Shown: piece after piece, positions 17,248 to 25,768 of the stretch
Position numbering within the stretch: the stretch's first letter is position 1
Layout: every line of letters begins with the position of its first letter
NCBI GenBank assembly: GCA_017642885.1
Contig: JAEPOM010000009.1
Location: 83,037-147,036, forward strand
DNA from: Henriciella sp.
Lineage (GTDB): Bacteria; Pseudomonadota; Alphaproteobacteria; Caulobacterales; Hyphomonadaceae
DNA length: 64,000 nucleotides
Reading direction: 5' to 3'
Made by a program: the position numbers and the translations under genes
Notes under the pieces: generated by a model
What the model saw: the letters and a program-made list of their open reading frames with translations, nothing else
Databases searched by the model: none
Told to the model about the DNA's origin: nothing

Positions 17248-18840
17248 CTAGCCCGAAGCCGGCTTGAAGCTCCCGCTGTGCGCCATCGCCCATTCATGTG
17301 CGAGGTGCGTACCCGCGCCATCTTCCAAGAGGGCATTCTGCGTCAAAAGCTTATAGAGCCGATCCGCCGGAACTGATTCCTCAGTCGCCGTGCGGTGCAT
17401 GATGTGATGCGGCGCAAGCTCATCCGGATGGTGACAGCCAGCGGCGCCAACAACCTCCATCAATGCTTCGACGGTGTTCTTGTGAAAGTGAAAGACGCGG
17501 TCGGCCTTGTCCGCAACGACGAGCCCGCGTTGACGCCCCGGGTCAGACGTCGCGATGCCGGTTGGGCATGTATTATTGTGACAGTGGAGCGACTGCACAC
17601 AGCCAAGCGCAAACATGAAGCCGCGTGCTGTGTTGATCCAGTCAGCCCCGAGGGCGAGCGACGCTGCCATATTGTAGGCGGAGACCTGCTTGCCACTGGC
17701 GCCAAGCTTGATGTCATCTTTGAGGCCGCACCCAACAAGGGCGTTGCGCGCAAATACCAGACCCTGGCGCAGCGGCGCACCGACATGATCGAGGAACTCG
17801 GCGGGCGCGGCGCCCGTGCCGCCTTCTGCGCCATCGATGACGATAAAATCAGCCCGCTGCCCGGTCTCGACCATGGCTTTGCAAATCGCCAGGAACTCCC
17901 AGCGATTGCCGATGCAGAGCTTGAAGCCCACCGGCTTACCGCCGGATAGATCGCGAAGCTGGTCGAGGAAATCGAGCAGGCCTTTCGGTGTGTCGAAGGC
18001 CGTGTGGTGAGGCGGCGAGAAGCAGGTCTCACCGATTGGAATGCCGCGCGCTTCGGCAATTTCAGCGGTCACTTTCGCGCCAGGCAGCACGCCGCCATGA
18101 CCGGGTTTCGCGCCCTGGCTGAGCTTGACCTCGATCATTTTGATTTGGTCCAGCTTCGCCGTCTCTTCGAATTGCTGGGCGTCGAAACTTCCGTCACGGG
18201 CGCGGCATCCGAAATAGCCTGACCCAAGCTCCCAGACCACGTCGCCGCCGCCAGCTTTGTGATGGCGCGAGACCCCGCCTTCGCCGCTATCGTGGAAGAA
18301 CCCGCCTTTCGCCGCGCCGCGATTTAGCGCTTCGATGGCATGCGCACCGAGCGACCCAAAACTCATGGCCGAGATATTGAGGATGCTTGCAGAATATGGC
18401 TGCTTCGTTCCCGGCGCGCCGATTTGAATGCGCGGATCGGATTCCTCCGGATGCGCGGCGGCGATCGAGTGCGAGACCCATTCATGCGGCGGATGCTCAA
18501 TATCGAGATGGCTGCCAAACGGCTCAACTGACGAGACGTTTTGCGCCCGCGCATAAACCATGGCGCGTTGTTCGTGGTTGAACGGTCGGCCTTCGGTCTG
18601 GCTTTCCACAGCATAGGATCGAAAGAACGGACGGATCGTCTCCGCAACACCGCGCAGGCGTCCGAGCAGCGGAAAATTGCGCCACAATGTATGCCGGGTC
18701 TGAACCAGGTCGCTGAGGCCAACCAGTGTCAGCGCCCCAAACAGCGCAACCGATCCCCAAAACCAGACAGACGTCAAAGTGCCCCACAGGCTCAGCGCCA
18801 AAAGCGTGAGCACGATCAAGAAAGGAATAAAACGGATCAA
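17248..18840 (-). CDS. FMN-binding glutamate synthase family protein
   Basis: A 530-residue protein: two N-terminal membrane segments (about residues 3-45), then a glutamate synthase-type FMN barrel. SAMSFGSLGAHAIEALNRGA, GGGDVVWELGSGYFGCRARDG, KLSQGAKPGHGGVLPG, DGAEGGTGAAP and the cysteine cluster HCHNNTCPTGIAT mark the GltB-like FMN/Fe-S domain. No amidotransferase domain, so it is not a complete glutamate synthase; stand-alone versions have unclear substrates. I chose TTG 18840 because GGAGGGG lies just upstream; the frame extends to 18933 without a ribosome site. Confidence 0.88.
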   Translation of the reverse strand: MIRFIPFLIVLTLLALSLWGTLTSVWFWGSVALFGALTLVGLSDLVQTRHTLWRNFPLLGRLRGVAETIRPFFRSYAVESQTEGRPFNHEQRAMVYARAQNVSSVEPFGSHLDIEHPPHEWVSHSIAAAHPEESDPRIQIGAPGTKQPYSASILNISAMSFGSLGAHAIEALNRGAAKGGFFHDSGEGGVSRHHKAGGGDVVWELGSGYFGCRARDGSFDAQQFEETAKLDQIKMIEVKLSQGAKPGHGGVLPGAKVTAEIAEARGIPIGETCFSPPHHTAFDTPKGLLDFLDQLRDLSGGKPVGFKLCIGNRWEFLAICKAMVETGQRADFIVIDGAEGGTGAAPAEFLDHVGAPLRQGLVFARNALVGCGLKDDIKLGASGKQVSAYNMAASLALGADWINTARGFMFALGCVQSLHCHNNTCPTGIATSDPGRQRGLVVADKADRVFHFHKNTVEALMEVVGAAGCHHPDELAPHHIMHRTATEESVPADRLYKLLTQNALLEDGAGTHLAHEWAMAHSGSFKPASG

Positions 18841-18953
18841 GGTGCCCCTCCAATATTCTTGTAGCCTAAATTCCCAGTTCTTGGCGTCAAACCGAAACGT
18901 CGCTGGCCTGCGACGTGGGATCACGATAAGCAAAATGTGTGGGAGGAAATTCG

Positions 18954-19811
18954 ATGATCAAACGATCCATAATACCAACAGCTTTCGTCTTGATGCTGGC
19001 GGCGGGTACGGCGCAGTCGCAAGACTCAACGCAGAAATTTGAGCGGCCATATTGGACCGACCGTCCAGTCATAGAAGCGGTTGGACGTGCTTTGATCGAA
19101 ATTCCACCCAATCGCGGCACGTTCTCCGTGAGGTTCGTCGAGACGGATGGAGATGCGAAGGATGCCATGCAAGCCGCCGTTGAAAGAGCTCGAAATGCTT
19201 ATGCGGCGATAAAGTCGGTTTCTGGAGATGATTCCGAGGTCACGACATCCGTTCAAGTGGAGCCCTATTTTGAGCAGTATCGTGATCGCGATGGAGACCG
19301 CGTGGAGAATCGGCGAGCTGACAAGGTCAAAGGCTATCAAGCGGTGGTGAGCGTAAATGTCTTGGTCAAGGATGTTGATTTGGCTGGAGAGGCGCGGGCT
19401 GCCGCTCTGGCGCTGGGTCCGGAAGAAGCCGGTTCGCTGCGTTTGTATTTGCAGCGCACGGCTGAGGTTCTGCAGCAAGCCTATCAAGCCGCGGTTAGCG
19501 ATGGTGCGGCCCGGGCACAAATTAGTGCGGCAGCCGCAGATTCCAAACTTGGGAAATTATTAGTCGTGCAGGAGGGCCGCGGACCGTGTCTCGGGACATG
19601 GTATGGTCGCGCTGGAGTGAAAGAAAACAGTTTCGCGTATGACAGCCAAGCTTCCGTCGCGTTGGAAACTGTCAGCGTTACAGCATCGGCTCGCGAGAGA
19701 TTCTCGTCGACCGTCGCGCAAGCGGATATTGACGCGTTAAACCTACCCTCCGACCGCCCCAAAGAAGCGGTCGAAGCGCAAGTTTGTATGATCTACGCCG
19801 TCGACGAGTAA
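18954..19811 (+). CDS. Periplasmic SIMPL-domain (DUF541) protein
   Basis: A 285-residue protein with a signal peptide (cut after AQS near residue 22) and a SIMPL/DUF541 domain: IEAVGRALIEIPPNRGTFSVRFVET, the helix with AVERARNAYAAIKSV, and KVKGYQAVVSVNVLVKDVDLAG. Family members such as E. coli YggE are periplasmic and have been linked to oxidative stress. ATG 18954 has GGAGGAAA at good spacing. The two late cysteines could form a disulfide. Its stop adjoins the convergent acyl-CoA dehydrogenase gene. Confidence 0.9.
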   Translation: MIKRSIIPTAFVLMLAAGTAQSQDSTQKFERPYWTDRPVIEAVGRALIEIPPNRGTFSVRFVETDGDAKDAMQAAVERARNAYAAIKSVSGDDSEVTTSVQVEPYFEQYRDRDGDRVENRRADKVKGYQAVVSVNVLVKDVDLAGEARAAALALGPEEAGSLRLYLQRTAEVLQQAYQAAVSDGAARAQISAAAADSKLGKLLVVQEGRGPCLGTWYGRAGVKENSFAYDSQASVALETVSVTASARERFSSTVAQADIDALNLPSDRPKEAVEAQVCMIYAVDE

Positions 19812-20948
19812 TTAGAACCCGTTCAGTTTGGCATAGCGATCGCGGTGGTAGGAGCCGCCGCCGAGCAGGGCTTCCTGCACGCGAGCGCGCTTCATGTAGA
19901 GGCCGCTATCATGCGCATCCGTCATGCCGATTCCGCCATGGAATTGCACGGTTTCGTTTGACACGAGGTGGATCAGGTCCGAGGCGCGGGCCTTGGCAAG
20001 GCTTGCCAGTTCGGCCATGTCATTGCGGTTTTCATCGACGCCGGACAAGGCTGCCGCGATGCAAGACCGGGTCAGTTCCAGGTCGGTGAACATTTTTGCT
20101 GCACGATGCTGCAGACTCTGAAACGAGCCAATCAGTTGCCCGAACTGTTTGCGGGTCTGCATGTATTCCAGCGTCATGTCGAAGGCCGCCTGTGCGCTGC
20201 CCAGAGCTTCTGCTGCCAGAGCAATCCGGCCACGGTCCAACGTCGGCTCCAGCACTTCCCACCCGGCATCGACCGCGCCAAGCACGCTGTCTTCGCCGAC
20301 CGCGACGTCCTCAAGCGTGAGGTGCGCGGCGCCATGAGAATCGACTGTATTGAGTGCGTTTACGCTCAAGCCGTCTGCATTGTTCGGGACCAGGAACAGG
20401 CTGATGCCATGCGCCTGACCAGCTTCGCCGAAGGTGCGTGCTGCGATAATGAAGACGTCGGCGTGATGCCCGTCCGGAACATAGCGTTTCGCGCCATTCA
20501 GCGTGTAGCCCTGACCATTGCGCTCGGCTTCGGTCGCGATGTTGAGCGGCGCGTGGTGCGTACCTTCATCAACAGCCAGCGCGACAGTTGCCTCGCCGCT
20601 TGCGATCTTGGGGAGCCATTCGGCCTTTTGCGCTTCCGACCCGCCGAGGATGAGTGCACTTGCGCCCATGACCGCGGTTTGGAGGAGCGGTGTGGCGGCA
20701 ATCGTGCGGCCCTGAGCTTCCATGATCTGGCCCATGGCTACCATGCCCAGTCCGACACCATCATATTCTTCCGGCACGAGCACGCCAAAGAAACCGAGCT
20801 CGGCGAGCTTGCCGCGCATCTCCGCGTCGACGCCATTAGCGCCGCCATCGCGCAATTCGCGTAGATGGCTCACCGGCATTTCATCGCGCGCGAACGCCAT
20901 CGCCGTGTCGCGCAACATTTGTTGGTCTTCAGATAGAACGAAGCTCAT
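19812..20948 (-). CDS. Acyl-CoA dehydrogenase (short form)
   Basis: A 378-residue acyl-CoA dehydrogenase: N-terminal helical domain, middle beta domain with KRYVPDGHHADVFIIAAR, and C-terminal FAD domain with YMQTRKQFGQLIGSFQSLQHRAAKM and QFHGGIGMTDAHDSGLYMKRA. It oxidises an acyl-CoA thioester with FAD, passing electrons to ETF. It is the last gene of a run that also holds a 103-codon membrane protein and a second dehydrogenase. Paired dehydrogenases like these often form heteromeric enzymes for steroid or branched acyl-CoA side chains; that is inference here. Confidence 0.93.
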   Translation of the reverse strand: MSFVLSEDQQMLRDTAMAFARDEMPVSHLRELRDGGANGVDAEMRGKLAELGFFGVLVPEEYDGVGLGMVAMGQIMEAQGRTIAATPLLQTAVMGASALILGGSEAQKAEWLPKIASGEATVALAVDEGTHHAPLNIATEAERNGQGYTLNGAKRYVPDGHHADVFIIAARTFGEAGQAHGISLFLVPNNADGLSVNALNTVDSHGAAHLTLEDVAVGEDSVLGAVDAGWEVLEPTLDRGRIALAAEALGSAQAAFDMTLEYMQTRKQFGQLIGSFQSLQHRAAKMFTDLELTRSCIAAALSGVDENRNDMAELASLAKARASDLIHLVSNETVQFHGGIGMTDAHDSGLYMKRARVQEALLGGGSYHRDRYAKLNGF

Positions 20949-21256
20949 TTGAAAGTCTCCTCGACTTTTGCATCGCGGTGTTCACGCCAGGCTTCCGAAA
21001 ACGGTTTGGCCAACCGGCGTGCAAGAAAGAAAAAAAGGCCCGCGATAAGGGTCAGAACAATTAGCATTACTAGATCAGAAACGCTGGGTCTTTCCCGCGC
21101 GCTCATCATCAGGGTAGCGATCAACATGATCGCTGCGGGGGCAATTGCGGCGAATCCGCCGGGCACACGCCACCGATCAGGTTGGCGTCGAAATGCCACC
21201 CACCCGCCGATCAGGGCAGGCCAAATGAACAAGGCAAAGATCAGCGCTATCTGCAC
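20945..21256 (-). CDS. Small membrane protein between two acyl-CoA dehydrogenases
   Basis: A 103-residue protein with three hydrophobic segments (about residues 1-20, 32-52, 58-78) and a charged C-terminal tail (REHRDAKVEETFK). The family is unknown to me. Its stop overlaps the ATG of the downstream dehydrogenase by 4 bases, and its start lies 3 bases after the stop of the upstream one, so it is part of the operon and its reading frame is almost certainly used. A role in membrane transfer of substrate or electrons is possible but not shown. Confidence 0.75.
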   Translation of the reverse strand: MQIALIFALFIWPALIGGWVAFRRQPDRWRVPGGFAAIAPAAIMLIATLMMSARERPSVSDLVMLIVLTLIAGLFFFLARRLAKPFSEAWREHRDAKVEETFK

Positions 21257-21259
21257 GGT

Positions 21260-22474
21260 TTATTGGTGCTCCCGCAGACCGAGGACGCGCTTGGCGACCA
21301 CGTTGAGATTGATTTCACTGGTGCCGCCTTCGATCGAGTTACCCTTCGAGCGGAGCCAGCCGCGTGTGGCTTTCTTGGCGTCTTCGGCGAAACCATCACC
21401 GGACCAACCAAGGCCGTCTGTGCCGAGCGCTTCAACCAGCAGTTCGCACTTGTCCTGGTTCATCTTGGCGGCGGCGTACTTCATGATTGACGCGGTATGC
21501 CCGACTTCCTGTCCGGCTTTGGCTTCTTCGGTCGAGCGCTGCACGGTCAGGCCGAACGCCTTGGCGTACATCAGGTGATCGGTAATGCGGGCCCGCAAGT
21601 CGCCATCCGCAACGCGTCCGGTTTCATCGACACCGACATGCTGTTTCGCATAGTCTTGTGGTGGCAGGATACCGGAGCCGCCCGTGCCACCAAATCCGCC
21701 GGCGGAAATCGATGACCGCTCGAACTGGAGCAGACGCTTGGCGATGGTCCAGCCGCCATTGAGCTTACCAACCAGCTGGTCTTTTGGCACTTTCACATCG
21801 GTGAAGAAGGTTTCGCAGAATGGCGAAGAGCCGGAGATCAGTTTAATCGGGCGGGCTTCTACGCCTTCGGTTTGCATATCGAAAACGAGGAAGCTGATGC
21901 CTTCATGCTTCACGCTCTTATCGGTCCGGACGAGACAGAAGATCCAGTCGGCCTGATCAGCATAAGAGGTCCAGACTTTCTGGCCATTGATGAGCCAATG
22001 GTCGCCCTTGTCCTCGCACTTGGTCTGAAGGTCGGCGAGATCAGATCCCGCGCCAGGTTCTGAATAGCCCTGGCACCAGCGTGTCTTGCCTTTGACGATA
22101 TCCGGGATGAAGCGCTTCTTTTGTTCGTCATTGCCGAACTCGAGAAGGGCTGGCCCGAACATCCAGAGGCCGAACGAAAACAAAGCGGGTCGCGCTTTGA
22201 TACGGCGCAGCTCTTGCTGCAGAATGCGTGCCTGCGCCTTGTTGAGGCCGCCGCCGCCATATTCGGCGGGCCATTCCGGCGCGGTCCAGCCATTCTCGCC
22301 CATGCGTTCAAGCCAGACTTTCGAGTCCGGGTTCTTGAATGCTTCGCGCGTGCCGCCCCAAACGATTTCATCGTCCTTCATCGGCGTGCGCATGCTCGGT
22401 GGGCAGTTTTCCTCGAGCCAATTCTGCACATTGGTGCGGAATTCTTCGAGATCTTCGGGGGCGTCAAAGGCCAT
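21260..22474 (-). CDS. Acyl-CoA dehydrogenase (long form)
   Basis: A 404-residue acyl-CoA dehydrogenase with WCQGYSEPGAGSDLADLQTKCEDKGDHWLINGQKVWTS (the flavin and substrate loop), ETFFTDVKVPKDQLVG, and the C-terminal SIEGGTSEINLNVVAKRVLGL. The sequence is of the FadE type found in steroid and branched-chain acyl-CoA operons. GGGAG precedes three ATGs in a row; the third (22474) has the best spacing, the first is at 22480. First dehydrogenase of the operon, after the SnoaL-like gene. Confidence 0.93.
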   Translation of the reverse strand: MAFDAPEDLEEFRTNVQNWLEENCPPSMRTPMKDDEIVWGGTREAFKNPDSKVWLERMGENGWTAPEWPAEYGGGGLNKAQARILQQELRRIKARPALFSFGLWMFGPALLEFGNDEQKKRFIPDIVKGKTRWCQGYSEPGAGSDLADLQTKCEDKGDHWLINGQKVWTSYADQADWIFCLVRTDKSVKHEGISFLVFDMQTEGVEARPIKLISGSSPFCETFFTDVKVPKDQLVGKLNGGWTIAKRLLQFERSSISAGGFGGTGGSGILPPQDYAKQHVGVDETGRVADGDLRARITDHLMYAKAFGLTVQRSTEEAKAGQEVGHTASIMKYAAAKMNQDKCELLVEALGTDGLGWSGDGFAEDAKKATRGWLRSKGNSIEGGTSEINLNVVAKRVLGLREHQ

Positions 22475-22577
22475 CATCATTCTCCCGTTTTGGTGCGGAT
22501 GCACCTGCTTTTGTTCGCAGATGCAGCACCTTAACGGGCAGGCAAGTCAATGACCATGTCTGACGCCGGGGCAGAGC

Positions 22578-22967
22578 CTACCCTTCGACGGGATACGCGA
22601 ACTCCTCGCGGGTGATCTTACCCTCCTGATTGACGTGATAGGTCGCAATCTCGCGCATCTGCATGCGCTGGCCGCTCTCTTTTTGAGTAACATCAATATC
22701 GAAGATCACACTGAACCGGTCATCGCCATGGACGAAAGGCCCCTCAACTTTGCTCGAGTGCAGCTCATGCGCGCCATACCACCATTCATTCTTGGCTTTG
22801 ATGGCGGCCAGACCGACGGCTTCAGCATTGCCATCTGGCATGGCGACGGCTTCAACCGAAACCGCGTCCTGCGCATAGTAATTGTCCTGCAGAGCCTGCT
22901 CGTTCTGATTAGAGCAATGCTCAACCAGAGCCTGTCCGAGTTGCATGAGTTCTTGTGGTGTTGGCAT
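22578..22967 (-). CDS. SnoaL/NTF2-like protein
   Basis: A 129-residue single-domain alpha+beta barrel of the SnoaL/NTF2-like type: an N-terminal helix pair (LMQLGQALVEHCSNQNEQAL), then YYAQDAVSVEAVAMP, a WYGAHELHSSKV strand pair, and MREIATYHVNQEGKITREEF. Such proteins are cyclases, isomerases or ligand carriers. A strong ribosome site (AAGGAGG) and a promoter with a palindromic operator lie upstream, so this is probably the first gene of the acyl-CoA dehydrogenase operon. Confidence 0.85.
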   Translation of the reverse strand: MPTPQELMQLGQALVEHCSNQNEQALQDNYYAQDAVSVEAVAMPDGNAEAVGLAAIKAKNEWWYGAHELHSSKVEGPFVHGDDRFSVIFDIDVTQKESGQRMQMREIATYHVNQEGKITREEFAYPVEG

Positions 22968-22989
22968 GTCTGTCCTCCTTCTTTGCGCG

Positions 22990-23027
22990 AGAACATAATG
23001 CGAACAAAGTCACTTGAGTCAAGTGAC
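22990..23027 (-). promoter_or_regulatory. Promoter and palindromic operator of the SnoaL/acyl-CoA dehydrogenase operon
   Basis: GTCACTTGA-G-TCAAGTGAC (23009-23027) is a perfect 9-bp inverted repeat, flanked by AACAAA and TTTTGTT. Read on the minus strand it contains a TTGACT -35 hexamer, followed 16 bases later by CATTAT as a possible -10. A repressor on this palindrome would cover the -35 box. The shape fits a TetR-type operator, though no TetR gene is in the window. Confidence 0.6.
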
Positions 23028-23038
23028 AGTTTTGTTGT

Positions 23039-23278
23039 CTAGAACCGGCCAAACATACCGTGTTCAGGGCCCGTCTCCACGCCGATCAGGTTCATCAGGT
23101 GGACGACGACGAGGAACACGCCGAACACGCAGCCGATCATCACCAGGCCCCATGGCACCTGGTGAGGTCGCTGATCCTTCTTGCGAACCGTGCCGAGCTT
23201 GGACTGCGCAAACACGCCCAGAACAATCAGGCCCGTCGCGAGGCTGAGGCTTATGATCCAGTCGAATAGTATGTCCGT
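23039..23278 (-). CDS. Small two-helix membrane protein lacking a standard start codon
   Basis: Read on the minus strand, this frame encodes about 79 residues: a first hydrophobic segment (ILFDWIISLSLATGLIVLGVF), a basic loop with RKKDQRPHQVPWG, a second segment (LVMIGCVFGVFLVVVHLMNLI) and a short tail ending TGPEHGMFGRF. The coding quality is clear, but there is no ATG, GTG or TTG before the first helix. The frame is closed by TGA just upstream, and ACG at 23278 is the best placed candidate. It overlaps the end of the glycosyltransferase gene by 28 bases, so coupled initiation is likely. Function unknown. Confidence 0.6.
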   Translation of the reverse strand, partial: TDILFDWIISLSLATGLIVLGVFAQSKLGTVRKKDQRPHQVPWGLVMIGCVFGVFLVVVHLMNLIGVETGPEHGMFGRF

Positions 23279-24750
23279 GGCTCCGCATCATGAGGGTGAT
23301 GCGGGGTCTTTGCCCAGAAAAATGGCTTGTTCGCAAGCTCCCAAAGCGCACGATATGCAGCGAGGCTATGTAGCGGCCAGTAGAGCGGGCGCGTCGCAAT
23401 TGCCAGAAGACGGGTCCAGCTCCATCTTCCCGGTGCAATCAGGTCGCCAAACAGCCCAACGCCGAGCCCCGCAATCAGTAGTCCCAGTCCCGCTTGGCCG
23501 ATTTCGAGGTGCCCGGACCAAACCGCTAATGCGACTAAGGCGGCGCATGGCGCGTGGACGAGCGGGGCGAGGATCGCGCCGCCCAGCGTGAGCTGCGCCA
23601 CCAGGAACTGAACAAGCCCCATCTGGCGGAGCGTTGTTGCGGGATCTCGCATCAGGACCAACCAGGTTTGCAAATACCCTTTCAACCAGCGACTGCGCTG
23701 CGCGTACCAGACACCAAACTCTGTCGGCGCTGATTCAAAAGTGGGTGCCGGAATGGTTTCAATCATCAGCCCGGCTCTGGCCAATCGAATTCCCAGATCC
23801 GCGTCTTCAGTGACATTCCAGGCATCCCATCCGCCGGCGGCCAGAAGGGCTTCTCGCCGAAAATGGTTGCTCGTCCCACCCAACAGGATTGGCATATCGT
23901 GCAGCGACAGGCTGGGCAAAAGCAGTCCGAACTGAACATCATATTCAAGCGCCCATTGCGCTGCGATCCAGTTTGACCCTCCATTCACGGCAACCAAAGG
24001 TGCCTGGACGCAGACTGTGTGATCGGGGGCGTTCTCGAACAGGGCGTAAGACTGATGGAGTTGGTCAGGATGGGGGAGATCCTCGACATCGTAAACCGTT
24101 ACATACGTTCCGCGCGCCAGCGCGAGGCCATGGTTCAAAGCGTTCGGTTTGGTTTTCGGTCCTCCCGGCGGAACGATAATGAGCCGGGTCGAATCGGAAA
24201 ACCCTGCCACTTGCGCGGCTTGCAGGGTTTCCGGATCGCCCGCTTCCAGCAGAAGGAACACTTCTAGTTTGTCGTTCGGCCACGATACGGCGTCGAGGGC
24301 GTCTGCCAGCTGACGCATCATTCCGGCTTCTTCGTAGGCGGCGACCAGGATCGAATAGGTGGGGAGATCCTCAGCAAGGGCGCTTGGAACATGTGGCGGA
24401 CTGGGGAGAAGCCTCAGACCCAACCCGGTTAGAACGAGCACAAGGCGGAACAGGATCAGAGCGCTGAACAGGGTCAGAAACACACATGAAAGCGCCAGAG
24501 CGGTGAGGACAGGTTGCAAGATTCCAAGCGACCCGATCGCGGCGACGCCAATATTGATAAGCGCTAGCTGGCGGGGTTGGATGCCGGTGCGAAAAGAATA
24601 CGTCTCGAGCGGAGCTGGGAGGATCGCGGCAAGGTCTGGCGTCGGCGTGTCAGACCAAAGGGAGCGCCTGAGTAAATATGTCAGGTATTCTTCTATATTG
24701 GGGGTATTTCTGTAATTTAGACCAAATTTATTATTTACAGATTTCGGCAT
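23251..24750 (-). CDS. Membrane-bound family 2 glycosyltransferase
   Basis: A 499-residue protein: cytosolic N-terminus, two membrane helices, a GT2 catalytic domain, then more membrane helices. The motifs of processive GT2 enzymes are visible: YDVEDLPHPDQL (D-x-D), VTEDADLG, and QRSRWLKGYLQTW (Q-x2-R-W). These enzymes polymerise or transfer sugars from nucleotide sugars across the inner membrane, as in cellulose or beta-glucan synthesis. ATG 24750 (MPKSVNN) is preferred; the frame extends 21 codons upstream into AT-rich DNA. The product sugar chain is not known. Confidence 0.87.
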   Translation of the reverse strand: MPKSVNNKFGLNYRNTPNIEEYLTYLLRRSLWSDTPTPDLAAILPAPLETYSFRTGIQPRQLALINIGVAAIGSLGILQPVLTALALSCVFLTLFSALILFRLVLVLTGLGLRLLPSPPHVPSALAEDLPTYSILVAAYEEAGMMRQLADALDAVSWPNDKLEVFLLLEAGDPETLQAAQVAGFSDSTRLIIVPPGGPKTKPNALNHGLALARGTYVTVYDVEDLPHPDQLHQSYALFENAPDHTVCVQAPLVAVNGGSNWIAAQWALEYDVQFGLLLPSLSLHDMPILLGGTSNHFRREALLAAGGWDAWNVTEDADLGIRLARAGLMIETIPAPTFESAPTEFGVWYAQRSRWLKGYLQTWLVLMRDPATTLRQMGLVQFLVAQLTLGGAILAPLVHAPCAALVALAVWSGHLEIGQAGLGLLIAGLGVGLFGDLIAPGRWSWTRLLAIATRPLYWPLHSLAAYRALWELANKPFFWAKTPHHPHDAEPRTYYSTGS

Positions 24751-24843
24751 ACATAAATATTGAATTGCATATAATTGTGCGCAAGCATCTGATGGTTGAA
24801 TTTGCTCTAACAATTACTCAGCTGTGGACAAATGCATCCAGAT

Positions 24844-24858
24844 GTTCTATAAATGTTC
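24844..24858 (+). promoter_or_regulatory. LexA-type SOS box of alphaproteobacteria (GTTC-N7-GTTC)
   Basis: GTTC-TATAAAT-GTTC is an exact match to the alphaproteobacterial LexA direct-repeat pattern. It ends one base before the ATG of the photolyase-like gene, so LexA bound here would block transcription or occupy the ribosome site region. Confidence 0.6.
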
Positions 24859-24859
24859 C

Positions 24860-25768
24860 ATGAGTGGCGTACATATCCTCTGGTTTCGAAACGATTTGCG
24901 TGTGCACGATCACGCGCCCTTGCGGGCTGTGTGTCTCGCGGCGGCGCGGGATGGCGGGCGTGTTGTGCCGCTCTTTATTTCCGAGGTGGATGCCCCGCAC
25001 AGCTCATTTCTGAGCCGGAGCCTCAAGGATCTAGACGCCGCGTTAGATCAGCGGGGGGCGAGCTTACATTTTCGATCAGGTGATCCGGTTGCTGTCCTGT
25101 CTGATTTACACCGGGCGGAGCATGTTCTCAGTGTTTACAGGCATGAGTCCGTGGTGCCGGAACCGTGCGACGCACAAGTCGAGGCCTGGTGTATGCGAGC
25201 CGGCGTGGCGCTCCGAACCTTCTCCCAGTTTGGCCCTGAGCAGGCCCCGCGCCCGGGTGGGTCGCCAGCGGCGGCGTGGGACGAGTTCATGGCCGCGCCG
25301 CGGCATGAAGCGCCAGCTGAGCTACCGGCCGCGCAAGTCGGCATTGGGCATCGCCCGATCTCGCAAACACTGTCGGAAGACTCAACCAGCCATCTGAAAG
25401 GTGGACGCAAAGCCGCGATCGAGTTGCTGAAACGTTTGTTGGGGCCCGTATCTGATCTCAGCCAGGTCGCAGCGTCCGAAACAATGGCGCCGGCCTCCCA
25501 TTTCGATCAGCTCGCTCCGTATCTCAATCTGGGAGTCATCTCGATCAAGGAAACCTGGCAAGCGGCTGTAACGGCGCGCAACCAGTATCTATCCGCAGGG
25601 CAGGATATTCGCGCGGCGCGCATGACCGAGCTCATCCGGGGCTTGCCCAGCTTCTATCATATGCGGTCACGGCGTGCGCCAGCGGCTGGTCTAAACCAAC
25701 GGGATGGTGGCAGCTCAGATGGGAGTCGGCAATTATCGCTGGACCTCGGGCAGACTGGTACCGACTGA
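24860..25768 (+). CDS. C-terminally truncated deoxyribodipyrimidine photolyase/cryptochrome, probable pseudogene
   Basis: The first ~300 codons read as a photolyase: HILWFRNDLRVHDHAPLRAV and the antenna-binding alpha/beta domain, then the start of the FAD domain with HFDQLAPYLNLGVISIKETW. Photolyases are about 450-500 residues; here the region with the FAD loop and DNA-binding helices is missing. The frame ends in a non-homologous tail (GLNQRDGGSSDGSRQLSLDLG) at a TGA. A second frame at ~25700 reads MGVGNYRWTSG, which resembles a remnant of the FAD domain, suggesting a deletion and a frameshift. ATG 24860 gives the family N-terminus. Confidence 0.72.
   Translation: MSGVHILWFRNDLRVHDHAPLRAVCLAAARDGGRVVPLFISEVDAPHSSFLSRSLKDLDAALDQRGASLHFRSGDPVAVLSDLHRAEHVLSVYRHESVVPEPCDAQVEAWCMRAGVALRTFSQFGPEQAPRPGGSPAAAWDEFMAAPRHEAPAELPAAQVGIGHRPISQTLSEDSTSHLKGGRKAAIELLKRLLGPVSDLSQVAASETMAPASHFDQLAPYLNLGVISIKETWQAAVTARNQYLSAGQDIRAARMTELIRGLPSFYHMRSRRAPAAGLNQRDGGSSDGSRQLSLDLGQTGTD

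Noticed and set aside
23064..23438. 124-codon minus-strand ORF across the small membrane protein
   Set aside because: Arg/Gly/Pro-rich shadow in a different frame; the membrane protein frame and the glycosyltransferase frame explain the DNA.
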